The position numbers were made by a program, and so were the translations under genes. Of a stretch of DNA of 64,000 bases, positions 1-11,959 are shown piece after piece. Origin of the DNA: Usnea hakonensis (taxonomy: Eukaryota > Ascomycota > Lecanoromycetes > Lecanorales > Parmeliaceae). The stretch lies in NCBI GenBank assembly GCA_013423325.1, contig BLJB01000207.1, forward strand, positions 186,001 to 250,000. The letters run 5' to 3'. The notes beneath the pieces are model-generated. The model was not told the DNA's origin. It made no database searches and saw only the letters and a program-made list of their open reading frames with translations. The stretch's first letter is position 1. Each line of letters begins with the position of its first letter.

Positions 1-114
1 TTTCTTGAGCGTTTGGGTAAGCGGAAGGGGGAGGTGAGGATTGTGAGTATTGGGTTCGGGCTAGGAGCGGGCTGTGATGGGGGTTTTGAGAGTGGGTTGG
101 TGATTCATGAGTAA
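1..114 (+). CDS. 3' end of an unidentified protein gene, cut by the window edge
   Basis: An open frame enters from the left edge and stops at TAA (112-114). Its 37 residues include a glycine-rich, uncharged stretch (VSIGFGLGAGCDGGFESG) and end in LVIHE. The GC-rich third positions look coding, unlike the AT-richer DNA that follows. I do not recognise the family; the rest of the gene lies outside the window. Confidence 0.45.
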   Translation, partial: FLERLGKRKGEVRIVSIGFGLGAGCDGGFESGLVIHE

Positions 115-3100
115 TATTATGATCAGCTTGGGGGATTTCGGATTGCTTTTTTCCCTCTGATCTGTAGACTGGTGACTCTGTGTTGGGGATTGCTTTGATT
201 CATTTCCGGTTTTTTTTCATCAAGTTCAATATCTAAGGGCGTGGATGGAATTCAAGTTCCTGCGTAGGTCTGGATCCAGCACATTGGGCAGGTTCTGGCT
301 CTTCCAGGTCTCTCTAGATCGATCAAGATTCAATTTTTTTGGTGATGATGGGAGTGAGTAGTTTAGATCCTCGGGACGGCGCTAGTTTGAACGGAGAGGT
401 GAGTATCGCCACAGTAGGACTGGGGGTTAGTGAGTTCGGATATCGCATATCGCATGACTGGTTTCGGTGGTGTTTCGGTGCATGGATTCGGTGCAATGGC
501 CACATGGCCATGGCAATGAGATTCAGGAGACTGTGTCCTTTCAGGAGTGCATATATACTGCCTTCTTGCACTGCAATTGCTCTTCAATCGATTCATCTCT
601 TTCAGAGTCTCCTTCATTGCATTGCATTGCATTGCATTCTTTTTTTCGCCCACCCACCTCTGCCTGTATATACATATCTATCTACTCCAGGTCTATATCG
701 AATAGATATGGGAGTCTTCTTAGTGCTGTGGAGGCCTGAATATACCTTCAGGGTCACTGTTCGGCCTGCCCATGGCAATGAGACAGGCCAACCAGTGATA
801 CAGCTACCTCCTCTATGCATTTGGTGATTTGCATGCAATTCGCATGGTTCGGATGTGGCGAACGAAGCACTAATGTGTGACTGTTAAGGAGCCACCAACG
901 CTTATCTTGACCTTTTCGAAGGGGTGCTGGAGTAGCTGGTAAGTGCAGAGAATCGAGAGAGAAATCAAACGGGCTTGGCGCGCACTGTATTCGAGAGTTG
1001 CAAACTGTCTGTCGGGAGCAAATATGGTGAGTGATGTGGTTAGTGAGAACTGCCGAATCAGTCACTGGTGGCTGACTATTCAGGTGTTCGCGATATGCCT
1101 GGCGGCCAGTTCTCCGGGATATGAACCGTGATCAGGTCCCGGATTTCTGTGTAGATTGTTTCATCCTCGATTGATCGTGGCCGGATACGCAATGGAGCTC
1201 CTATCTATCAGGGGGTGCGCGGAAGGAGAAGATGGGTTTGTCAGAGTAGGAGGTCATGAGGCTTAACATGGCATGCTTTTGAGGTAAAGGAAGATGGCGT
1301 TATTGGAGGAGGGTGTTTGGGACATTTTGATTTCTTGAAGTACGTTCTGGGTCCGAGGGGACCATGTTGGCGTGATCATGATAACAGGATTTTGTAGAAG
1401 ACGGTCTAAAGTCTGGTGTCTGAATCCCCTCAAGGTAGTAGGGCTTTGGAGCTGTGTTCTTATTTTGTTGTGAGGATGCTTCTATTGAGGGTCTACACTG
1501 TAAGTCTAGTTGGGGTGTGGAGAGCATTATCCTATTGTATGCTATAATCAGATAAATTTGTCGGAGAAATGAAGTTCACTGTTGAGTATATTGATACTTG
1601 GACGGTGTTGACAGGTGTTTGCTACGTAGTCTGCACTCGAGATTGGTCATCGACTGGCACGACGACAAGCTGTCCTCGTTCAACACTTTTATGAGACGAG
1701 ATTTCATGCACACGGGTCAGCACGATACATCCTCCTTTCACACTAGCCAACGGCCTAGGTCCCCTAGTAACAGCCACGTAGGCTATCTCGCAGCAGAGGC
1801 TCTTCCACTGCTCTTCTTGGCTTCGCGTTTGAAATTTATTTCTTCGAGTACCTTCGACCCTCTCCGACGTGATGATGTCTCATCTTCGAATCTTCAACCG
1901 GTCCAGAGGTCTTCTCACGTCCGACAAGCAGCTGAAAACGATAGAATATTAGAGAATTGTCCGACATTTTAAAAGGGGAGAGGATTGAGTCACTATGTGG
2001 CAGAAGAATGCTATTTGTGCACCCTGTAAAGCTTCTACCAAAACCATTAACTAAAACTGTGTTATTCATATGTCAAAACGTGGTGCATCAATTCCAATAA
2101 TCTCAAATGTATGGATAGATTTCCGCTCTTCCATATTGCATCTCTATCGGCTTCAAGACTTTAATGTTCTTGATATCCACAGAAACATGACCTGAGTTGG
2201 TTGTATATCCGGTAATCATTCTTTGAAAGGACTTTGAGAAAGTACGAAATTCGATGTACACTTCCATCGTAGAAATTTCAAAAGCCCAAAGCCCTTCAAA
2301 GAGGTCCTCAGATGCAGCGAAGCGACAAGATTAAACCTCCTAAGGTAGATGATGAGGCATGATTGAGCCAATATAGAGAATGCATCCATAACGACGTACC
2401 TCCAGCACTGCTTGGCAAAAAATGCTGAGCGAACAAAAAGCAGAGCTCAGTAAAGTGAGAGAGAAATTCCTAGACTTATTATTGAAGCTCGATGAATATA
2501 GAGAGACATGCCAATATATCAGTAATGGGGTAGTAGGTATGGGACCAGCTACGGTGGGCTAAGGGATCATAGGCTTTGCGATGCGCTTGGTGTAATATGA
2601 GGGTTGGATTCGTGTATGAGGGATGACTAGTAGGGGGTACAGTAAGTGCAAGTCTGTTGAAGAAGCACATGGATGGTAGCGTGTCTTTGCGGTTTTGCTC
2701 CATGATATTTTGATCCTCTGCATACGACGTGCCTTCATGGTACGTAAGCAGCATGTTCTTTTCGCTAAAGTCTCTAGCCATCGATCTATTCATTGACATC
2801 AGATATGCCTGCTGAGCCTTTGAGATCCCCGTGCAACGGATAACGCGCCCGGAAACAAGTAGGCGAAATTTCATTGTGCAAAAGGAGTAGAAAAAGAGAG
2901 CCTATAGGGTTCGTGTGCATCATCATGATGCAAAGCTCTGCACAACACGCTGTCCGAAATCAATGCGTGTCCCTCATGCTCGTTGTATCTCCTTCATTGC
3001 CGCGAGACGATGTTGGATCATGTTTTGAGTCTTCGCTCTTTCCGTCTTTTAGATCTTTGAAATCTTTCTGCAAAAGGCTCTCGACCACGCTCATTTCACG

Positions 3101-3207
3101 GATGACGAGTATTGGAGTTGTCGCTCAGAGATCTTTGACGGCCAGTGATCGACGACTCGTATCTAGATGTTCGCTTCTTCTTGATCGTCCTCCTCTTCTT
3201 GACCGTC
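115..3207. other. Long intergenic stretch with one dispersed repeat
   Basis: About 3 kb without a convincing gene. The open frames here are short, unlike known families and mostly lack a good start codon. The recognisable content is the repeat copy at 403-873. The rest is unremarkable unique sequence. Confidence 0.5.
403..873 (+). repeat. Dispersed element, copy A (inverted partner at 30291-30772)
   Basis: Read against the reverse complement of 30291-30772, this segment shares colinear blocks along its whole length. They are a CGCCACAGTAGGACT block near 408, a TTTCGCCCACCCACC block near 645, a TACATATCTATCTACTCC block near 672, TCGAATAGATATGGGAG near 699, GAGACAGG near 780, and a GAAGCACTAA end near 864. 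The blocks are separated by diverged sequence. Many differences look like C/T and G/A transitions, which would fit old RIP-type mutation, but I did not count them. It has no coding capacity. The ends carry weakly similar inverted TTAGTG-like motifs, so a MITE-like non-autonomous element is possible. Confidence 0.8.
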
Positions 3208-4137
3208 CTAATACTCCAACTCGTCCTCATCCTCCGACTCATCCTCATCCTCCGACTCGTCCTCATCGTCCAACTCATCCTCATCCTCCAACTCGTCTTC
3301 ATCTTCCGAGTTACGAAAAGGCGCTTGGTTCGGCTCAATTGGATTAACCTCATCGCCCGGGCGGAACTCCAAACAGCAAAAGTTTCCCCGATCGTAGTAG
3401 ATACAGGGCCCAAGTACTGGCTCCAACGCCGAGGCGAAGAGTGCCTTTAGGCCTTCAAAAGCTGCCCCAGAATAGGACGCCTCCCAGATTGAGCCTTTGG
3501 CTGATTGGAATTCTGGTCTTTGGGAATGGTCTCCCTGAAGTTGAGTTGGAGCTTCTCCGAGCTCTACTACGACTGTTTTGTACCCGATGAGCTTCTCGCG
3601 CGCCGCTAGGAGCTCAGTAACGGATGGTATGCGAACGATTTCGAGGTTCTGTGTGACGAACGTCTCCATTATTATATTGGAGATGACAATTCGACATATC
3701 GTACGCTGACAATCGGCTCCCGCGAGCGCTTCGTACCATTCACGATAGTAGCGTTCTTGTTTTGGCCAATGAAGAGTAGTTGCTCGAGGGCTCCGCGTCT
3801 GATCCAGGAAGATTTCCAGGTTCTCTATCCGACTTAGAGCCGGTGGAGGGGCAGGCAAGTTGTGGTCCGAGAATTTGCATAGATGGGCTCGGAAAATGCG
3901 GTTCGAGTATAGGAAACTCTGCAACTCTAGGCTTATTTGCTTAGAGGCCACGATTAGACCGGCATATTTTGGACGGCGACAGATGATCCGACCGGTGTAT
4001 TGTCTCGTTCGTTCTCGAAAGACGTCTTCGGCCTTGGTGATGATGAACTTTTTCTCTTTTAGGACCTGAGAATATATCATGTTGCGGATTTCAGGGGGAA
4101 ATTGCGACCACCCTTGTTCGGAGCTACGTTCGGCCAT
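3208..4137 (-). CDS. 2EXR-domain protein with a repetitive acidic tail
   Basis: This single-exon gene encodes 309 aa. Residues 12-26 (QFPPEIRNMIYSQVL) match the F-box-like opening of the fungal 2EXR family (PF20150), found mainly as expanded families in filamentous ascomycetes and of unknown biochemical function. Like the array at 15.6-22.7 kb it has a middle YKTVVVELG stretch and a late EPVLGP...CLEFRPGD motif. Unlike those it ends in a ~35-residue tail of alternating Glu/Asp units (EDEDELED and variants) encoded by an imperfect 18-bp DNA repeat. Acidic tails often bind basic proteins such as histones, but nothing here shows that. The start follows from the position of the 2EXR motif. The family call is firm; the function is unknown. 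Confidence 0.8.
   Translation of the reverse strand: MAERSSEQGWSQFPPEIRNMIYSQVLKEKKFIITKAEDVFRERTRQYTGRIICRRPKYAGLIVASKQISLELQSFLYSNRIFRAHLCKFSDHNLPAPPPALSRIENLEIFLDQTRSPRATTLHWPKQERYYREWYEALAGADCQRTICRIVISNIIMETFVTQNLEIVRIPSVTELLAAREKLIGYKTVVVELGEAPTQLQGDHSQRPEFQSAKGSIWEASYSGAAFEGLKALFASALEPVLGPCIYYDRGNFCCLEFRPGDEVNPIEPNQAPFRNSEDEDELEDEDELDDEDESEDEDESEDEDELEY
3212..3312. repeat. 18-bp minisatellite inside the acidic tail
   Basis: The + strand shows about five imperfect copies of a CTCATCCTCCGACTC-like unit. The unit keeps the frame of the gene on the minus strand and encodes Glu/Asp with Leu or Ser. Unit number is likely to vary between strains. Confidence 0.75.
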
Positions 4138-6671
4138 ATTGGAAACTTGGCTGTTTGATAGAAGATGGTTGACTTATGTGTCAAGAATTTGACCGTCAGT
4201 GAGATCAAATGGTTTCAGGTAAGAGCTAAGCTGTGGTACTTTGTTGATCATGAGTCAGAGTTGCATAACTTGAAGTGGACAAGGATCGCTAACATGTTAA
4301 ACTTCTTTATGAAGACGTAGTTGGAGCTTTGAGCTGAGACTAAGCTGTCTCTGTCTGTGAATCCGCTCTTGAGGTGTCTGTGCTCTATGAGAAGGCCTTC
4401 GAATGGTTAATCAGGATAATCAGCTATGATGGCGACAAAAAAAGGTTTGTCACAGTTCTTGACATACCTCAGCCGTGCGTGATACTTTCTCACTCCTCTG
4501 TAAGAAAATCGCCTCAACCTGTGTGCCTGCGTTCACAGAAGTAATCTGGAGTCTGTTAAGCAAGGGTGAGTTAGATAGTACTAACATGGATTAACAAGAT
4601 AGAAGGTCTTTACCTTGTTGCTTAAAGAAAGGTATGTTGGTGATGAGTCTTTGCTGTTGGAAGGTATGAAGATTTAAAGGTTTGAAAGGTTCAGGACATC
4701 AGAAATCTGGAAGTGACACCTAGGCTCCGACAGGTTAGATGTCACACTTCAATTTCTCGGCGCCGAGACATTCGCAATTAGTCTTCAACATCTGGCTGGC
4801 TTGGAGATTGGTCGGTAAGAGTCCCATCGATAGTCGCCACTACCGACAGACCAGCATAGGACAAAACGGTACCTTAATGCCCGCAGCCGCTTTGTGACAG
4901 ACTAGAATGTTCTTCTGCTTGGTGTTAAATTGTATAGCCTAGGTATAAAACCATTGACGCAGGCTCAGGAGTCAAAAAAGTAACACTAAAAAGGAGATCA
5001 CTCATTGCGTGAGACCCCTTGGCATGCCCAGAGGATATTCACAAGGTAGATTTTCACCAGCTTATAACCTTTATTCCTTTTTAATTGTCGCAAGATTGTG
5101 GGCTCGACGACGGTGCTGATGGCAGAGAATCTGAATGAAACAGGCGAATCCTGATACCATATCGAAGCAGTGAAAAGTCAAACGCCTCGAGCACAGTCTC
5201 GTTCCTGGGCTATAAAGTTTTCCACCTCAATCGCCATCATCAAACCTCACAACTCTGCAATTATAACTGCGTGTTCATTGCCTCCAAAAGCTGCGATCCC
5301 GAAAGCAACTTTTACTTGCTCCTTGTAGTCTACCATCATCCCTTTAAATTCCTCACAGTCTTAAAAGTCCGTATTGGAAACCCTAGAGACATCCGCCCTG
5401 GCCCAAAACTCGTATCTTAAGACTATGGGCAAGAAAGCCTCGAAGGAGAGAAACAAGAGACTTTTCTCACAGCCGCTCTGATTCGACTTTGAGATTAATC
5501 AGAGAGATATGCGATTCCTGCACCCTCTTACTGTGGTCAACTCATCTCTAAGCACAACAAGATAGCTAAAGTATAGAAGAGGTTTATCGTGAAACTCACT
5601 GGCGCGCTTTGGTGTCAAGCAGTAACATCGTGTATATATATGTATACACGCACACACACACACCCACTCATCTCAGCCCCCCCACCAACCCCACCCCCCT
5701 TCCCCTTCCCATTCCGCACCACTTCCTCCTCTTTAATCCACGCTCATACTTGCTACCTCTCACCACTATTCCGTCGTAACTTCAACCCAACTCAACTAAA
5801 CATCCCATCTCCATTGCATCACAGCAAGAAGGCTCTGCGCTCTAGAGCCACAGAAATCAATATATCTAATCGCAATATTGGTTTGGCGCTTTAAGGGGAA
5901 TGGGGCTTGATGTGAATATTTTTGGAGGGTGGAGAGGGGTAACAGGGTGGGCAGAGGAAGAGGGGAAGGGGGTGTGGAAGGGAAATATGCTGTATATTGT
6001 GGGGTTTGCGAGTGGGAGCAGTTCTTTGACGGTTGAACCACGAACCGGCTAACTTTTAGTCGGAGCATTCCAGTTTGGTAGTTGGTTAGTTGGTTCCTAC
6101 TATATATAAACAGTTGGTGGACTGGTTCATAATAGTGGTGAACTGCTTCAACTAATAGTCCAGAATTCTCAGTTTTACAAGGGCTTGGCCTCTTCGGGTT
6201 AGCCATTTTTAATAACTAGCCCGAAGAGGCTTAGCGCTGTTATGTCTAAAGTTACTATTCTCCGTAGAGAAGCCAGATTATCATTCTGAATACTATATTC
6301 TTCAGGTGGGAAAAAGAGCTTCCTTAAACGATGCTGATTAATTTCAGTACACTATTCACTTTTTCTCAACTTTCATGTCATATTCAAGATCAAATAATCT
6401 CCGACATGATATGTGACACTACGTCGCAGCAGCAATTCATCTCCGTGGTACGTACTCGACCTAGGAAGTAATTAGCCGCCGGTGGGTACAGCGATACACG
6501 CGCGAAATGCCCGAAGGAGCCACTGTACAGCTGGGCGTTCTCCTGACCGAGGCTGAGTTCGCGGCACGGTCAGGCTTCATTCTGGACTTTTCTGCTCTCT
6601 GAATCTTTCTACTCTTTGAACTTCATACAATCGTTACCTGAGCAAGAGAAGTCCTTTCTTTCACCAATGCT
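4138..6671. other. Intergenic stretch without a convincing gene
   Basis: About 2.5 kb with only short frames. It holds a TATA-like stretch and CA microsatellite near 5635-5665, a C-rich tract near 5675-5710 and the hairpin at 6188-6230. No protein family was recognised on either strand. Confidence 0.5.
6188..6230. repeat. Perfect-stem hairpin (15-bp arms, 13-nt loop)
   Basis: The arm GCCTCTTCGGGTTAG (6188-6202) faces CTAGCCCGAAGAGGC (6216-6230). Every position pairs, with one G-T wobble. The loop is AT-rich. It could be a transposon end, or a transcript hairpin upstream of the membrane-protein gene; there is no evidence to choose. Confidence 0.75.
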
Positions 6672-7817
6672 ATGATGGAGTGCTATATTAAAGAAAACAA
6701 TACCGTCTTTATAGATTATAACCACCAGAAATGCGATTCTAGCACTTCTGGAGTACAATCCTGCTGTGTATCTGGTGACACGTGTCTCGAAGACTCAATT
6801 TGCCACTACAACCATCCCCTGGTTGGCGGTAGTGGCTACTATGTTGGCGGGTGCACAGATCCAAGCTTTCCAGAGCCATGTTCGAAATCGTGTAGTAAGT
6901 ACCACTCTGTACTGATAGGTTGATGATGGAAAGAACATTGATCGAAATACTAACAGTTCCACTTGTCTTTATAGGCGATTTGCAACTCCCGGACATTGTT
7001 TTTACAGACGCTTCCACAAGTCTCTGGGCATGCTGCTTTCAGTATCGAGGGGCCGACCGCGACTGTTCTAGTATGTATTCAGGATCTATTGTGCCAAGCT
7101 TCCCTTGCTCCCTAAGCCGACATCGCCATGGGCTGTAGGGCAGGGGCTCGCTCCGGGATATTAGATATCCAATTACCCGCTCCTTATAATCACCCATTTC
7201 CAAATCCTTCCATCTAAGGAGCATCGCTGACCTAACTCTTCTATATAGACCCAGGCAACGAGACTTTTTATGCTCCTCCACCAGAGTCCTTGACACCATC
7301 CCCCGCAATTTCGTCTATCAATAGCAGCATCACGCCATCTTCTACACCCTCTATATCCGTATCTACACCCACATCCACATCCACGTCCACACCCACATCC
7401 ACACCCACATCCACACCCACATCCACATCCACACCAACATCCACACCCACACCCTCAACCACATCCCCTACCCCCCCAACATCCACCCCTCCCTCATCCA
7501 CCACCACCCCACCCCCCCCTCCCAACACTCTCCATACCAGCGCCAAAGCCGGAATCGGTATCGCTGCCTCCATCGCAGGCCTAGGCATAACCCTCCTGCT
7601 TGCCTTCTATCTATTTAGGAAGCGACGTCCTAGACGACAACAGGACGCCAATGCGAGTGAAGAAATGGCGGCGCCAACGTCGGAACAGAGACTAGCGGCT
7701 GTGGAAAAAAGCGCGGACCAGCAGTGGGAGTTGGATGGGAATGGTCGGTCGGAGATGGATGGGGGGGGAGGTTGGAGATGGATGCTAGGAGATGGAGTGG
7801 TATATGAGATTAAATAA
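6672..7817 (+). CDS. Cysteine-rich single-pass membrane protein with Ser/Thr/Pro stalk
   Basis: Three exons read as 6672-6894, 6975-7070 and 7249-7817, with GTAAGT...ATAG and GTATGT...ATAG introns; the spliced frame gives 295 aa. The N-terminal ectodomain has a cysteine pattern seen in many ascomycete cell-surface proteins: CY...C, SCC, GDTCL, C...YYVGGCTDP, C...C, then ACCFQY and DCSN. A low-complexity Thr/Ser/Pro region follows, then a membrane segment (IGIAASIAGLGITLLLAFYLF) stopped by RKRRPRR and a short cytoplasmic tail. This layout suggests a wall-facing sensor or anchor resembling Mid2/WSC proteins in plan only. No signal peptide is visible at MMECYIK, so the true start may lie in an unrecognised upstream exon. 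A decayed gene with the same plan lies at 35.9-37.2 kb. Confidence 0.75.
7362..7452. repeat. TCCACA/CCCACA tandem repeat encoding Thr/Ser/Pro
   Basis: Imperfect hexamer units (ACATCC, ACACCC) repeat about fifteen times inside the third exon of the membrane-protein gene. Because they are hexamers they keep the frame and lengthen or shorten the stalk. Confidence 0.8.
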
Positions 7818-9275
7818 AAGGACGTTGGGGGGATTTTTAAGGGGGGGGGAAGACAAACAGATACAGAACAGAGGCTACACTAAAAACCTTTCGGGGACGG
7901 TTCAGATAAGTCGTGAGGGGCGTGGGTGTTAAAACAGGTAGTTTTATACCGTATGGATCCTCATTCTGACACTACCGACTCCATATCACCATACTACAGA
8001 TATTCGTACTCGAAAAAAATTGCGAGTTTCATAAGTCACCCCCCCCCCCACCACCACCACCACACTTTCGCCGGAGCCATATTAAGAGCAGCGAAATTCA
8101 CCCGCCATCTATATGAAAAGGCCAGCAGTTCATCATCGATCTAGCTAACCTACCTTTCCCCCCACCCAGACTCCATCACCCCCGCCGCCCCCACACATAC
8201 CTACCTTACCCAATCCACACCCAATCCACGCCATAAAAAAGCCAACCACACACACCCCCCTCACTATCCTTAGAAACTTGGCCAAGAAGGCTCATCTAAT
8301 CCAGAAGAAGAAACTACCTAATTTCCATAACGGCATAAACAACAATACTTTTAAAGCTACAGATGAGATTTTCCTTCCTTCCCATCGCACCGCACCGCGC
8401 CGCTCTACGATGTAATGCGGAGCTCCCTCCCCATCCTCTATCCTGCATCACCTACAGTAGTATAAAGTAGCCAAAACCCGAAACCTGAAACCCGGAATGA
8501 CGAGGACGAGTGACGAGGGTGAGGACCTGAGGTATCTATCTATCTACCCATCTTTCTATCCATCCATCCATCCATCCCCCCCGTCCGTCCATCCATCCAT
8601 CCCCCCCGTCCATCCATCCATCCATCCATCCATCCATCCATCCATCTATCCACACACACACACACACACACACACACTTTTTGGGAACGAGATATCGATC
8701 TCCACGGATTGTATAAAGCCCCCCCGCTCCTTCTCTTCTTTCCTTTTTTTCAACGCTGAGAGTGAGTGATCTGTAGATGAGGTAGATATACAGATAGTCT
8801 TCAAACCAGCACAGTCTTCAGGACAGGACCAGGACAGGACGGGACAGCAGGTTACATACGATAAAATAAGATACCATAAGATAAGATACGATAAAATAAA
8901 ACAGGATTTATAGGGATTAGAGTGATCGGGCTAGCTGGAGTGGTGAGGATAAGACAGGTAGCGAGGGGATTCGGATTGATTGGGGATTGATCGGGAGGGA
9001 GGACTGGGAGTGAGGGGAGTAAGTGGTCGCGGTATATTAGCTAGAAGAGTTATATATGTATGGATGGATGGATGGATGGATGTATTGATTGATTGGAGTA
9101 AGGGTTGTTATGAATTACAGCGACGTACGTATCTCAAACGAAACCCACACATCGGCCTATGAAGCCAGCCAGCCGCCTTCCTTCCCCCCCTCCGCCGGTC
9201 CTCAACCCCACTCTCTTTTAAAGACACAGCATCGTCTCTCTGCTAACAACCCTCACCCATCATTTAACCAAACCC
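7818..9275. other. Microsatellite-rich intergenic DNA
   Basis: No gene seen. The stretch holds an 11-base C run at 8039-8049 followed by CCA repeats, the CCAT and AC arrays at 8533-8677, GATAAGATAC-like repeats near 8860-8900 and a GGAT array at 9060-9082. Confidence 0.6.
8533..8677. repeat. Compound microsatellite: (CCAT)n then (CA)n
   Basis: CTAT/CCAT tetramers, broken by two C-rich interruptions, run from 8533 to about 8650. They continue directly into an alternating CA tract of about 27 bases (8651-8677). Confidence 0.9.
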
Positions 9276-9611
9276 TCACACCAATCCCCACTCCTCAACA
9301 AAATACACGCCCCACGACAACAACAACACCACCACCAATACCACCACCTTCCTTCTCTCCCTCTCCAACTCCGCCCGAGCCTCCTGCACCTCTTGTTTCA
9401 CCTCCCGCAACTCCTCTCGCAACTCCCGCAACTCCCCCGTTGCACGATCGACTTCGATCGTCTCCGCGATTCTCCTCTCTTGTTCCATGACCGCCGTCGC
9501 TCGCAGTTGCTCGTCCAACTTGTGGCTTTCGTCGAGCATGTCGCATAGTCGCGTGAGACGACGCTCGTGCGTGGTCGTACACGGATGGGCGGGGCGGCGA
9601 CGGAGGGGCAT
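9276..9611 (-). CDS. Small tail-anchored coiled-coil protein
   Basis: This single exon encodes 111 aa. Residues 1-20 are basic (MPLRRRP...HERR). Residues ~25-90 form a charged heptad-like helix rich in Glu, Arg and Leu (ELRELREELREVKQEVQ). Residues ~90-106 are a hydrophobic segment (VVVLVVVLLLSWGVYFV) followed by six residues. This is the layout of a C-tail-anchored membrane protein with a cytosolic coiled coil, as in SNARE-like or tether proteins, but no known family is recognised. Codon third positions are strongly G/C biased, which supports real coding. Flanking DNA is low complexity. Confidence 0.65.
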   Translation of the reverse strand: MPLRRRPAHPCTTTHERRLTRLCDMLDESHKLDEQLRATAVMEQERRIAETIEVDRATGELRELREELREVKQEVQEARAELERERRKVVVLVVVLLLSWGVYFVEEWGLV

Positions 9612-10236
9612 TTTGGCTGGGGGCTATTGCTGGTGTGTGTTGAATGGCGTGTATCGGGGGTGGATGAGGAGTGGCTGTGGTATCCTAGCTGGAAGAGTGG
9701 TGGATGTGGTTCTGAGTGCTAGTCGTGCTTGGGGCTGGAGGTTTCAGGACAAAGCGAACGAAATGTGTTGTGGGTGTCTAAGCGAGCCTCAGCCAGTCGT
9801 CCCGCACGAAACTGTACGGAAGGGAAGACGTGGGAGGTCTTTCTATCTTTGTCGTTATAGGGGTAACACACTTCGTATCAGATAACAGCCTTATAGCGAT
9901 GTCGTTTTGGAGGTGGAGTTGGATAATGAGAACCAGAGGAGGAGACGTAATTTGAGTTTTTGGAAGGCCGCTTCGCATTGAGTTTCTTGCCCGGATGGTT
10001 TGGGGTGGTTGTCGAGTGTTGACAGCTGGACATTTGGCGCTAAACACAGGGCAGTAAAGCCGCGCTGACTCGACCGAGGGCCGCAAAGTCAACTCACGAC
10101 CATATGAACAAAGAATGGAGGGAAAACACAGATGTAATGGTATATCGAGCGAAGTTGCAAAATGTTCCACGTAGATTCGAAATTGTCAAACGCCAAAAAC
10201 CAATCGCGGATATCCAAACTCGATACTCACTTCCAT
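9612..10236. other. Intergenic, nothing recognised
   Basis: About 0.6 kb between the tail-anchored protein promoter side and the 3' end of the FAD enzyme gene. Frames here are antisense-like and match no family. Confidence 0.5.
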
Positions 10237-11959
10237 CTACTGCACCTTCTTCCCTCCCTTATACCGTACACCGTGGCTAATCAATAGATACTTCTGGAAT
10301 AAGTCCTCCGCGAAATCATCAAACTTCTCATAGTCCGCCCCTAACCTATACGCCGCTGCGATGCCACTCACACAGGCCATTTCATGCATGTTCACTAGCG
10401 TCCAGCTACCTGCGAAAAAGGTGTTGTTCTTGCCGTTGATAAACATCATACCAGGGACGACTCGAACGTAGTGCTGCCACCGGTGACCGAGCTGGTGCCA
10501 CCATTTGCGTTCAATAATCTTGGACTCGTCGATTTGGTCAATCGTCCAGAGATCGGAGTGGGTCTTGTCGAGAAAGATGGATTGAAAGACGTGGTTGTCG
10601 TAAGGGATGGGTGCTTTATCCGCGTCATTATCCTCGCGGAATTGGTGCTGGTAGTTGGTGCAATCAAACGCCATTTCAATCTTTTGCATATCTTCAGGGT
10701 ATGAATGAGTGTAGTACATTGGTCTGTACCCCGACGGCTCTCCATCTTGACCCTTTTTCTCGTTCTTAGCAAAGGCGACCTGGTCCTCTTGCTGCTTGTT
10801 CTTCGGCTTGGCGCAGAGCTCAGGATTGAAGTGAGTCTCATAGTTTTCCTGGAAATACTTGGAATCCGAGTGAGTGATGGTGATGTCATCGAAGAAACGA
10901 GCGCCACCCAGAACGAATTTCTCACGCCAGGTGGCGGTCCTGCCGAGGAGCTTTTTGGCATCATCGGCGAGCACACACATGACTAGGTTGTCAAAGGTCT
11001 CGGTTGTAGACTCGGGGCCCGTGTGGCCTCCGGCCCGCTGGCCAGAGTCTGTCTTGCCCTTCTCAGGGTCAAATGGCGCAGTCTTGAGCACTACACCCTT
11101 CTTTGAGCGGGACACAATCTCGGTGACGTCTGTATTTGTGCGTATATCGACGCCTTGCGATTTCAAATCATCGGCCCATTGGGCATAAAATTTTCCAAGA
11201 TGCGGAAAGGTGACCATCAGAGGCAGGTTGGGAAGGAGAGTTTCTGGGTCATAGTCCCAGAGCTTCATGTTTGGATCATCAAACAGTCTTTCGAGGATTG
11301 CGCAAGAAACGTTCGCGGTTTGGTTGCCTAGCCATTGTCAGATGCACTCCATGAAAGATATAGTGAGGCAAGATGTACCGGTTCCAAGGAATAGAGCAAT
11401 GAGAGGAAAGACCATCTTGTCACCAAAGTCTTTGCTAAAGAAGAACATGCGTAGCATGATCCTGATGGGTATGATGCCCAAGACGGGCATGGTCCACTTG
11501 ATCAACTTTAAGACCTTGCCAAACTTCTGGATGTCGCCTGAGAATTGGTCGACTAGGTTGCTGGGGAAGCAGTTGGTCCAAAAGCCGTCCTTGCCTTTGC
11601 CAAACGCGACCTGTAGCTTGACGTCTTTTGCCTCATGACCATATCTCTTGAAAAAATTGAAGGTATGCTTGAAGACTGGGGAGCCTCCCTGAACGCCGTC
11701 GTTCATCCATGATGTACCATATTTCTCCTGATCGAGAGGTATAGATGTTGCCTGACCGCCGACGACGGACATGCGTTCGATGATGGTGACTTTGTATTTG
11801 TCGGGGTGCTGGGCTAGGGTAGCAGCGCAGGACTAGAGGCAGTGTCAGTCAGCGATGACGATGCTTGGGAGCTTGAAGTGCATTTACCATGCCTGCAGCA
11901 CCTGCGCCAACAATGACGACCTTTTTCTTGCCATTTTTGAGCAAGCCTTCAGAAGACAT
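10237..11959 (-). CDS. FAD-dependent amine-oxidase-like oxidoreductase
   Basis: Three exons (11959-11888, 11832-11379, 11327-10237) are separated by 55- and 51-nt introns. They join in frame to 538 aa. The N-terminus carries the dinucleotide-binding fold VVIVGAGAAGM followed by a second strand ending in IIERMSVVGGQATS, as in NAD(P)-binding Rossmann-like flavoproteins of the amine oxidase/desaturase group. The second junction recreates LFLGTGNQTANVSCAILER, a conserved stretch of this ascomycete family, which supports the splice call. The late FFAGSWTLVNMHEMACVSG resembles the flavin-closing motif near the C-terminus of amine oxidases. A hydrophobic segment near residues 150-180 may be membrane-associated. 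The substrate cannot be told. It stands alone, with no pathway partners adjacent. Confidence 0.85.

Noticed and set aside
339..827. Open frame of 162 codons on the + strand and overlapping ones on the other strand
   Set aside because: They lie within repeat copy A, differ between the two copies and show no family similarity; stop-free by chance.
2479..2874. 131-aa minus-strand frame with an ATG
   Set aside because: No recognisable domain, weak codon bias and no partner exon. It could be a small orphan gene, but nothing supports it.
7268..7588. 106-aa minus-strand frame rich in Val/Asp/Gly
   Set aside because: Antisense reading of the TCCACA repeat in the membrane-protein gene.
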